From contig VHZZ01002178.1 of assembly GCA_009801015.1 (NCBI GenBank), positions 46,043 to 68,545 on the forward strand: a stretch of DNA of 22,503 nucleotides. Reading direction: 5' to 3'. The stretch comes from Silene noctiflora (taxonomy: Eukaryota > Streptophyta > Magnoliopsida > Caryophyllales > Caryophyllaceae). Below are positions 15,641 to 22,503 of the stretch, piece by piece (the stretch's first letter is position 1; each line of letters opens with the position of its first letter). The notes below the pieces were generated by a model, which saw only the letters and a list, made by a program, of their open reading frames with translations, ran no database searches and was not told the DNA's origin. The position numbers were made by a program, and so were the translations under genes.

Positions 15641-15989
15641 TGTTTTTCAAAAGCTTTGTAAAGTTTGTTCTAATAAGGAAACGGAACAAGTTGTTACTGC
15701 AATGCTACATTGTACTCTAAAGTCCGCAACCTCATGGGTTATCACAGCATACAAGTCGATGTCAGGGAGATGAATAATAATTACTGTAGTGAACAAGAGT
15801 TATATACATGGGATAAATAAAGTTGGTTACCAATTACTCACATTCTCACAGTGTAATTAGTCTATCTACAAAACTATAGCTCCTACTCACATGGCTGAAT
15901 AGGCAAATACTGAACCTCTTAGATTGATTCATGTGCTCTAGTAATAGGCAATCTGATAATTCACAGTGTAATAAAGTTGATTATCTTAT
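15641..15989. other. Intergenic stretch, possibly the degraded end of the kinase pseudogene
   Basis: If the kinase fragment on the - strand continued, the rest of its catalytic domain should lie here, but I cannot follow it beyond about 15990. No intact gene, repeat end or RNA is seen. Confidence 0.35.
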
Positions 15990-16490
15990 CTAAGTTTCTG
16001 TTTTCCATGTATTCCAGAACAAGCACCTTTAACTTTCGAGTTTCCTACTTTCCTAGGCATATCCAATTAACTTTGATCTAGTTCCTGTGTCTTAGCTGCA
16101 TTTGGGTCGTGATTTGTCAATAGAAGATTTTGTCAGACTCTGCGTCATTTTGCGGAAATTCAACTTCGCTATAGCTACAACCTTTCCGTCAGTCAAAATT
16201 CCCTTGTACACCGTGCTTAGAGTAGTGCTTCCAATAACATTCTCCTTACTGAAGAAATGTGTGGCTTTGCCATATCTTGTGGTTCAAATCTTCTGAGGGT
16301 TAAAGCTTCTATGAAATCTGGCAGTCTGATCTGATTGTTTCGTAGTCTTCTTTCCCAAAGGTGTTTTCTGTAAACCATGGTCGCTCCTACAATCAGAAAC
16401 GATATTGCAGTACATAACAAAAGAAGTGGTTCAGCGACTTCATGTCTGTCTTTCCCCCATTCTGTCTTGCAGTCCCCTACTCGGAATGTG
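15990..16490 (-). pseudogene. FLS2-like LRR receptor kinase fragment (membrane segment to start of kinase)
   Basis: Reading the - strand from 16490 down gives VGDCKTEWGKDRHEVAEP, the membrane segment LLLLCTAISFLIVGATMV, then LPDFIEALTLRRFEPQDM. After a shift come HFFSKENVIGSTTLSTVYKG and ILTDGKVVAIAKLNF, and after another ESDKIFY, MQLRHRN, then VLVLEYMENRNLDKII. This is the juxtamembrane and N-lobe order of FLS2-type receptor kinases (ALxLRRFEP.., IGSxxLSTVYKG, HRNLVK, LEYMENGNL). FLS2 recognises bacterial flagellin at the plasma membrane. In the VAIK motif the lysine is displaced (VAIAK), several stops occur, and no LRRs are found upstream, so it is a dead fragment. The family assignment is from remembered motifs. 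Confidence 0.78.
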
Positions 16491-17279
16491 ATGTGATATG
16501 TGAGTCACGTAGCTTTTCCTCCGGCTCAGAGCCCACCTGTTTGATGATAAATCGAAATCAGATGCTTATCCATTGAATCAGACTAAACCTAAATGTCTGA
16601 CGAATGTGATGATGATCCGAAATATGAGCTTGACGACTTTGATTAATAGTCGGATTCCACTCTAGCTGAAGTTTTCGTACTTCACTTTGCTATGTTGGCA
16701 CGTTAGAGTTTCTACATGGATTGTGTTTCTCATCTATTTTTATTGTTTGATTCTGTATTAAAGGCGAAGCTCTGTAAACGCAGGAGTGAAGACGGAGAGA
16801 ATGTCGTTTAGCTGGTTGCTTAAAGGCATCTTAACTTGGTTGTTGTGCATAGACTAATGTTTCATCTTCGTATTTTCGGACTACCTTGTTCCAGAACTTT
16901 TTTCAGAGAATCAGAGTTTTTATTTGTATGTGAGAAGTCCCAACTCCTACAGTCCTACGCATCCTCTCATTTTATTACGCCGTATTTTTTGTTTTCCTTA
17001 CCGTTTCGTTTAAAATGCGTATCAAATAAATAGCGATCACATTTACAAGTCTGAACTTTACTTAAACGTATCGTAAGCAGTCTGACACATTTGCAAGCTT
17101 AAAATTTACTTCGACTACTCTGCTTTTAAATCTTGTGATCATTTTGAAAAAAAATGAATATGAAAGGTTGGATAATTAATCATCTCAGTCCCTAAATTTT
17201 CTGGTTCATGAGATTAATGCATTGAGAAAACCTGTGCACAGCAGTTCAAATTTTAAAATTTTGATATACAAATTACTCC
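16491..17279. other. Intergenic region between kinase pseudogene and F-box gene
   Basis: No gene, RNA or transposon ends are recognised. TTGTTCCAGAACTTTTTTCA at 16889-16908 resembles TTGTTCCAGAAGTGTTTTCA at 18615-18634, downstream of the F-box gene, a hint of a shared duplicated flank. AAAACCTGTGCACA at 17229 recurs at 17314. Confidence 0.4.
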
Positions 17280-17287
17280 TATAAATA
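17280..17287 (+). promoter_or_regulatory. Possible TATA box of the F-box gene
   Basis: TATAAATA at 17280-17287 lies 88 bp upstream of the start codon at 17368. A start site about 30 bp downstream would put transcription near 17315, giving a leader of about 50 nt. It is a plausible core promoter by sequence only. Confidence 0.4.
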
Positions 17288-17296
17288 AGAAGACCC

Positions 17297-17359
17297 ATGG
17301 AGAATCCATATACAAAACCTGTGCACAATACTCCTATCAAATTTTCATACAGTAAGTAG
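17297..17359 (+). other. Upstream ORF before the F-box gene (20 codons)
   Basis: ATG at 17297 opens a 20-residue frame starting MENPYTKPVH, closed by TAG 8 nt before the main ATG and in another frame. Its DNA (CCATGGAGAATCCATATACA) is nearly repeated within the gene itself (CCATGAAGAATCCATATACA at 17402-17421, encoding MKNPYTSAEV). It matters only if transcription starts upstream of 17297. Confidence 0.4.
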
Positions 17360-17367
17360 TACAAATT

Positions 17368-17720
17368 ATGTCATCAAATTTAAGCAATAATAAAATGACA
17401 CCCATGAAGAATCCATATACATCAGCCGAAGTCAGAAGTTGGTTAGACTTACCGTCTGACTTGATGTTGACGATTCTAATGAAAGTTAAGTCGTATAATA
17501 TCCTTCAGTCCGCTCAGTTTATGTGCAAAGAGTGGTACACTTTGTGCAAAGAACCTGACCTCTGGCGGTCTGTCCATATCCGGAAAATTGATGAACCAGA
17601 TATGGGGAATAAATACGAGAAGATGATGTTCGATGCCATTGGTCGCAGTGCTGGTGGTTTGATCGATCTCAGTATTGAGGGGTTTGGATCTGACGAGCTT
17701 TGTTCTTATGTTGCATCTCG
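17368..17720 (+). CDS. F-box/LRR gene, exon 1
   Basis: Carries the start codon and the F-box, with a lead of about 23 polar residues. Further ATG codons at residues 10 and 13 could serve as alternative starts; the first was chosen because it is the most upstream in frame. The intron that follows is 267 bp. Confidence 0.88.
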
Positions 17721-18513
17721 GTATGTGTTTGCAGTTCAGTTATTGGGATAATGTTGTTTTGTTGTCTTTTGATTTCAGTAGCTGTTATCGTGTGAAGTTT
17801 TTATCGTATTTATCGATCCCAAATTAATTTGGGGTTAAGATTCTGATGTTGTTGTCATATAATACGGAGTATACACTTGGTCTGAAGCGGAACAATCTTT
17901 ATTCTTTATGTGTATATGTCAGAACTTGAATTTACATAATTACATTAGTTGATTCAACGAACTGAACAAACTCAATTTTTACTGCAGATCGAGCCAACTT
18001 AAACGCCTCCGGCTTGCTAAATGTGACGGCATATCTAAAAGGGCGTTGGTAAAAGCACTTGCAAAGCTATCTTCCTTGGAGGAACTAGAACTTACTTTAT
18101 GCAACTTTCGAAACAGAGGAGCAGTTTCGGTTATTAATTCATGTCCCTGCCTCACGACATTCAAATTCAACAACCTTGGTTCGACAAGTCGATATCCAAA
18201 AAGTGACAAGGAGGCATTGGCAATTGCAGCAAGCATGCCTCAATTGCGCCATCTTCAGCTAATCGGAAATAATTTAACAAATGTTGGTCTAACAGCAATC
18301 GTGGATGCCTGTCCTCGTCTTCAATCCCTCGATCTGCGTGGATGCTACTATTTAAATCTTGAAGGAGATTTAGGGAAGACGTTATCAGAACAAATTATGG
18401 ACTTGCGACATCCATATGACACAACTGACGACTATAGCTATCCTACCACAGTTACACACAGACCAACCAAATCCACGTCGGTCAAAAAGAGCTCGAAAAT
18501 CGACAAGAAATGA
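17368..18513 (+). CDS. F-box/LRR protein of the SKIP19 / FBL23-like group, 2 exons, 292 aa
   Basis: Join 17368-17720 and 17988-18513: donor CATCTCG|GTATGT, acceptor TTTTACTGCAG|ATCGAG, phase 2, total 879 nt. Residues about 24-71 form the F-box (SWLDLPSDLMLTILMKV, SAQFMCKEWYTLCKEPDLW), which docks on SKP1 in an SCF ubiquitin ligase. From about 118 on come leucine-rich repeats (LKRLRLAKCDGIS, LEELELTLCNF, LRHLQLIGNNLTNVGLTAIV, LQSLDLRGCYYLNLEGDLGK), expected to bind the substrate. The ending SEQIMDLRHPYDTTDDY is typical of this plant group. Length is normal and no damage is seen. The substrate cannot be told. Both halves keep one frame across the intron, so the model is firm. Confidence 0.92.
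17988..18513 (+). CDS. F-box/LRR gene, exon 2
   Basis: Encodes residues 118-292, all the leucine-rich repeats and a basic tail (KSTSVKKSSKIDKK) before TGA at 18511-18513. The first codon is completed from exon 1 as Arg, giving ASRSSQLKRLRLA. Confidence 0.9.
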
Positions 18514-18996
18514 TGATTTTGATTATTATTAGGATGAGTCAAGGAATAGATTAACAAGATTAAGCCAAATCAATATACGAGTATAATTTATTTATGAATA
18601 TCACTATTATTATTTTGTTCCAGAAGTGTTTTCAGAGAACCAGGTACTAAATTAGATGTTAATCATCGATATGAAACACTTCCACGCAGCATTTTCTTAC
18701 AGTTTCATCACAAAAGTCTTAACTTGCCTGCCTACTATTTGAAATGAATTTCCTGTACACAAAAACTTGTGAGAGATGGATGATAAATCGGCCAATCGGG
18801 TAAAGCATCGCCTAGCCTGTCATTCATCCATGGCTCGATATTCTCTTTTCGCAAAGGATTCTAAAATATCCATCACTCCGCAGAAACAAATATGAGCATT
18901 ACGAAATTATTTTACTTTTTGAACTGCCAAACTAAACAATTAGTTAAACTATTCAATGATGTTTGGCCTGTTAAAGTAATTCAGGTTCCTAAATTC
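18514..18996. other. Spacer between the two F-box copies
   Basis: 3' flank of the intact gene and 5' flank of the decayed copy. Holds the TTGTTCCAGAAGTGTTTTCA phrase noted above. An ATG at 18892 opens the same frame as the second F-box copy, but the 35 residues it adds resemble nothing in the first gene. No other feature seen. Confidence 0.4.
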
Positions 18997-19345
18997 ATGG
19001 AGATTTCTGATTCATCCCCGGAAAATCACAGAAGCTGGTCCGAGTTACCACGCGACATTATTCTGATGATTCTGATGAAGTTAGGGACAGTGGAAATACT
19101 TGAATCAGTTCAATTTGTGTGCAAAATGTAGTACAATTTGTGCAAAGAACCCTCCATTTGGCAAACTATCCATAGCAACAACCTCGACGAACCAATCTAG
19201 GAGCTTAAACTCGAGGAGATGATGGTCTGGTTTTATTGAGGCGCATCTTTGAAACTGAAGAAAACATGGTATTTGCAGTAGTTCTGTGACTCCATATGTG
19301 GCTTCTTCGGCACTTTGTGGCTGTGTTGAGTTGCAGGGATAATGC
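18997..19345 (+). pseudogene. Decayed tandem copy of the F-box/LRR gene (exon 1 only)
   Basis: From ATG at 18997 the translation parallels the intact gene: SWSELPRDIILMILMKLG, ESVQFVCKM, then TAG (19129-19131) where the intact gene has tryptophan. After it the same frame continues YNLCKEPSIWQTIHSNN, DEPI, another stop, ELKLEEMM. Near 19280-19345 the DNA still aligns with the end of exon 1 and start of the intron of the intact copy (CTCCATATGTGGCTTCTTCG, then GCAGGGATAATG versus TTGGGATAATG). No LRR exon follows; Copia sequence begins about 240 bp later. A truncated, nonfunctional duplicate. Confidence 0.85.
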
Positions 19346-19583
19346 ATTATCGCTGTTGGTCGTGGCAGTAACTTCTTGTGTCTGCTGTTACATCGTTTAA
19401 TCAATTTTTGTTTTACTTAAGAATAATTTTCCTGTATCGAAATTTGGTCTAATGATTAGATCTGCTCTGATATCATTCATCATTTCATCATCTATCCTGT
19501 TTCTATTGCTGTTGAGATCGGCACTGAAATAAAGTGTTACTGGTACACTGTTTTGTTACTTGTATTGCTAGGAGCATTTCAAC

Positions 19584-19721
19584 TGTGACACTTATTGTAA
19601 TAGGCCGACTTAGGCCCATATGTATTAGGGTTTTNTGATGGGTTACATCCCGTCCCAATTATGTATTTAAACCACCTGAATGAATAAGAAACGACACATA
19701 TTACCAATTCACAAATTAGCA
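19584..19721 (+). repeat. Putative 5' LTR of the Copia element (about 138 bp)
   Basis: The end is placed at ..AATTAGCA, directly before the primer-binding site. The start is placed at TGTGACACTTATTG because it begins with TG; it cannot be confirmed without the other LTR. One N at 19635. Confidence 0.45.
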
Positions 19722-19731
19722 TGGTATCAGA
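19722..19731 (+). other. Primer-binding site of the Copia element
   Basis: TGGTATCAGA matches the initiator-Met tRNA 3' end, the usual primer of plant Copia elements, 92 bp before the gag start codon. Confidence 0.8.
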
Positions 19732-19813
19732 CTCCAGGTTACTTTTTCCTAAACCCTAACCGCATTCCCATTTTTTCCTGTATCTCGCTCTCTTTCGTCA
19801 CGTATCTCTTGCA

Positions 19814-20830
19814 ATGACCAAAGACAGCGACGTTCCGCCACCAAAAACCGACGTTCCGCCACCAAAAAGCGATGTTCTGTCACCATACTATCTCGGTAGT
19901 CATGACATCCCCAATCAATCCGTCACTCACGTAAAACTTCGTAGAGACAATTATGAAGAATGGAGCCAATCTATGCGACAATCTCTTAAATCAAGACAAA
20001 AATTCGGTTTCGTTGATGGTTCCCTTCCCAAGCCCACTGATGATTTTCACCGTGAACAATGGGAGGTTGTTCACTGTACCCTCGTCCAATGGATTATGCA
20101 TTCAATAAATCCATCGGTCAAGGGTAGTATTTCCTATTTTGAAGATGCTCGTCTCTTATGGGACGACTTAGCAGAACGCTTCTCGACGGTGGACGGTTCT
20201 AAGATCCACGGCCTTAAGTCCGAACTTCATGATTGTGTGCAAACGAAAGGTATGTCCGTAACTACTTATTTCGGTCAATTGAAAGTGCTTTGGGATGCTA
20301 TTGCCAATCATGAACCACCTTTTGCTTGTAACTGTGGGTGCGGGGTCACCAAGGCTGCCCTTGCTCGTCAGGATTCGGAACGGTTGCATAAATTTTTTAT
20401 GGGTTTGGATTTGACTATTTATGCTAATATTCGTTCCCATATTTTGTCTCTCGACCCCTTGCATGCCCTTAACCGTGCTTTTCAGTTGGTCTTACAAGAA
20501 GAGCGCCTTCGTACCGATGGCTCCGTGGCCAAGCCTGACCCTGCAAAGGTTATGGCCTTTGCTGTTCGCCCCTCGTCTACATCCCAGGCGCTTGTTGCGG
20601 ACTGGCGAGCCCTTCGTGACGCTGAACGCCAGGAGTGCCGTAAATTGCAATGTTCTCATTATTCAGGGACAGGACATGAGGTCGGTTCGTGCTTCATTAA
20701 AACTCAGAAATTCCCGGATTGATGGGGTGACCGTCCGCGCACGATTGATGAAGTTCGTGCTCGTCAACGGGCTAGTACTGGTAACGCTGCCTGCACCTCC
20801 TCTCGGGTTCCTGCTCGGGCCAATGTTCTC
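19814..20830 (+). pseudogene. Copia gag
   Basis: ATG at 19814 opens 302 codons: a proline-rich start with a short repeat (DVPPPKTDVPPPKSDV), then the Copia gag core (NYEEWSQSMRQSLKSRQKF, LYDDLAERFS-like LLWDDLAERFS, TYFGQLKVLWDAI) and a zinc knuckle CSHYSGTGHEVGSC in which the second Cys is Tyr. TGA at 20720-20722 stands where WWGDRPR would read through as Trp; the same frame then continues to the protease. Gag packages the element's RNA. Confidence 0.87.
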
Positions 20831-21885
20831 ATGACGGCCTCTACTTCGTCTCTTGATGACCGTCTTTCTGGTATGTCATTTGATTGGATAATAGATACCG
20901 GAGCATCCCGTCATGTTACTGACGAAATTACATGGTTCACCAATGTTCATACTATTCCTTCGTGTCCTTGCCCAATGGACATAGTATTTCGGCCACAATG
21001 GCTGGTTCGGTTTGGCTAAGTGATAGTCTAACCTTAACTAGTGTTTTATATGTTCCGACTCTCGCTTGTAATTTGCTCTCCGTCTCACAATTAGTTGCTG
21101 CTACTAACTGTAGTTTGATTTTTTCTAATGCTTCCTGCTTCATCCAGGACCTTTCATTGAGGACGAGGATTGAAGTCGGTGAGCTGCGGGATGGACTCTA
21201 TTTTCTGCGTGTGGTGGGACGGCCAGATGGGGTACACCGGGTGAGCGTTGCGGACTCCTTTGATTTATGGCACACACGACTTGGCCATCCTTCGAATAAA
21301 ATTGTTTCTTTACTTCCTAATTTTAGCAAGACTATTTCATCTATTGATGCTCCTTGTGATGTTTGCCATCATGCAAAACATGTTCGTCATTCGTTTCATT
21401 TAAGTAATAATAAGGCGTCGGATATTTTTGAATTAATTCATTGTGACCTATGGGGTGCTTATCGTACACCTTCTTCTCGCGGTGCCAAGTATTTTTTTAC
21501 CATTGTTGACGATTTTTCTCGTGCCGTGTGGGTCTATCTCCTTTTTGATAAGACTGAAGTTACAACTATGTTTATGAATTTTCTTGCCATGGCTAATACG
21601 CAATTTAATAAGCGGATTAAAATGGTCCGTTCTGATAACGGCACAGAATTTAATGCCATAGCCGACTTCTTTACTACTAATGCGATCATTTTCCAAACAT
21701 CGTGTGTTAGTACGCCTCAGCAGAATGGTCGTGTCGAGCATAAACACCGTCACATATTAAATGTCGCTCGTGCTCTCTTATTTCAGGTTCATTTACCGAA
21801 CACTTTTTGGGGTGAGTGTGTTTTGACCGCTGCGTATTTGATTAATCGCACACCTTCATTTGTTCTTGACAAAAAAACACTATGA
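20831..21885 (+). pseudogene. Copia protease and integrase
   Basis: Protease: WIIDTGASRHVTDE with the DTGA active site at about 20890-20930. A single-base deletion near 20970 moves the frame, which then gives LTLTSVLYVPTLACNLLSVS. Integrase: zinc finger WHTRLGHPSNK..CDVCHHAKH, first Asp in HCDLWGAYRTP, second in VRSDNGTEF, Glu in STPQQNGRVEHKHRH. All catalytic residues are kept. A second one-base loss near 21878 ends this frame at NRTPSFVLDKKT. The protease processes the polyprotein and the integrase inserts the DNA. Confidence 0.88.
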
Positions 21886-22310
21886 ACTATTATTTGGCGT
21901 TGCACCATCTTATGATAATATACGAATTTTTGGTTGCCTATGCTTTGTTCACAACCAACACACTAAAGGAGTCAAGTTTGTTCATCGAAGTCGTAAGTGT
22001 ATTTTTGTGGGATATCCGATTAATAAGAAGGGTTGGAAAGTCTATGACCTTGAAAATGGCGACATTTTTGTCTCTCGGGATGTGTATTTTTATGAAAATT
22101 CATTTCCTTATGCGATCCCTCCTTCTACTGTTTTGGATTCGGGTGAGGAGGATACAGTTTTGCCGTCTTTGCTTACCTCGGATTCCAAGGTTCCTTCTGT
22201 CGAGATACCCAATGTGGAAACTTCACCTAATACGAATGAATTACATGAACTAAATGCCACGGATGAAACAATTGTGATAGGCTATCGCACACCTATGCAA
22301 AAATACCCTT
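21860..22310 (+). pseudogene. Copia integrase C-terminal region, then truncation
   Basis: Continues in the original gag frame: HYELLFGVAPSYDNIRIFGC, CFVHNQHTKGVKF, RKCIFVGYPINKKGWKVYDL, ISRDV-like FVSRDVYFYE. This is the stretch joining integrase to reverse transcriptase. The acidic linker follows (SGEEDTVLPSLL..), and the reverse transcriptase that should come next is absent. The frame stays open to TAG at 22364-22366, but the last 15-20 residues no longer look like Copia. Confidence 0.83.
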
Positions 22311-22503
22311 TGGTACAACACAAGAAATGTAGTATTAAGGGGTCGAATCCACAGAGAGCTCGGTAGTTATTATTTAATTGTTATGGGGTGAATTTTATCT
22401 TAAGTCGGAAAATGGATGTTAAATTGGTTGGTTGATGTTAAAACTATAAATAAAGATTATAAATGAAAGCAATGTATGAAAAGATGTAAAACAAAATAAT
22501 TAA
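22311..22503 (+). repeat. Probable start of another LTR or foreign insertion at the window edge
   Basis: AAGGGGTCGAATCCACAGAG at 22338-22357 is a phrase I associate with the first half of LTRs in some plant retrotransposons, and it comes exactly where Copia coding is lost. The rest is AT-rich and non-coding. The window ends before this can be settled. Confidence 0.3.

Larger units (their letters stand above)
19584..22310 (+). mobile_element. Ty1/Copia retrotransposon, truncated before reverse transcriptase
   Basis: A short putative 5' LTR (19584-19721) and a primer-binding site TGGTATCAGA lead into gag, protease and integrase in one original frame. Integrase before reverse transcriptase is the Copia order. 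The reading stops resembling Copia at about 22310, before any reverse transcriptase, and no 3' LTR lies in the window. Damage is light (one stop, two single-base shifts, one zinc-finger Cys lost), so it is younger than the Ty3/Gypsy element. The short LTR and compact layout recall the Ale/Retrofit-like lineages, but this is a guess. Confidence 0.85.

Noticed and set aside
16217-16420. Small - strand membrane protein gene of 67 residues
   Set aside because: Its sequence is the membrane and juxtamembrane part of an FLS2-like kinase, and kinase motifs continue in other frames after it; it is a pseudogene fragment.
18892-18996. N-terminal extension of the second F-box copy from the ATG at 18892
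   Set aside because: The added residues have no match in the intact copy; ATG at 18997 fits the paralogue better, and the gene is broken anyway.
20421-20834. 137-codon frame overlapping Copia gag
   Set aside because: It is out of frame with gag, which shows the conserved motifs over the same bases.
1-22503. A new prokaryote-like defence system, CRISPR array or gene cluster
   Set aside because: All coding matter fits plant genes or known transposon classes; repeats are MITEs, LTRs or local duplications, not spaced arrays.

Overview
This is plant nuclear DNA, almost certainly from a eudicot. Its genes are split by GT-AG introns and belong to plant-specific families: an ankyrin protein with a PGG domain, F-box/LRR proteins of the SKIP19 type, and an FLS2-like receptor kinase. 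Most of the rest is transposable-element debris: Ty3/Gypsy, Ty1/Copia, LINE, Helitron, hAT and Stowaway-type elements. The foldback elements built on the motif GACGGATAGTGTCCGTC remind me of Caryophyllales genomes, but that is only an impression. Single N bases at 7223, 13382 and 19635 show this is an assembled draft. || Layout. 1-200 looks like the tail of a decayed LTR. 226-1237 is the 3' end of a dead LINE (zinc-binding and RNase H domains, poly-A tail). 1289-2611 is a run of nested MITEs. 2988-15097 holds one gene on the + strand, rebuilt here from four exons (2988-3213, 3431-3901, 12655-13232, 14390-15097). It encodes a 660-residue ankyrin-repeat membrane protein with a PGG domain. Its second intron is about 8.75 kb, mainly because a 5.66-kb Ty3/Gypsy retrotransposon (5885-11542, antisense, TGTGC target duplication) sits in it among several MITEs. 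A 175-bp hAT-like element ends 24 bp before exon 3. Intron 3 holds a 322-bp Helitron and a 593-bp hAT-like element made of GGGTC-type repeats. || Downstream, 15257-15640 is a tandem pair of foldback MITEs. 15990-16490 (- strand) is a broken fragment of an FLS2-like receptor kinase. 17368-18513 is an intact two-exon F-box/LRR gene of 292 residues. 18997-19345 is a decayed tandem copy of its first exon. 19584 to about 22310 is a Ty1/Copia element with gag, protease and integrase. It carries one nonsense codon and two frameshifts and is cut off before reverse transcriptase, where sequence resembling another LTR starts and runs to the window edge. || Only two genes look functional: the ankyrin/PGG gene and the first F-box gene. 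I see no functional link between them. No prokaryote-like gene system, CRISPR array or clearly new biological system was found. The main interest is how much the introns of the ankyrin gene have been remodelled by insertions with still-readable ends, some within about 25 bp of splice sites, and a young 14-residue tandem repeat in its first exon.
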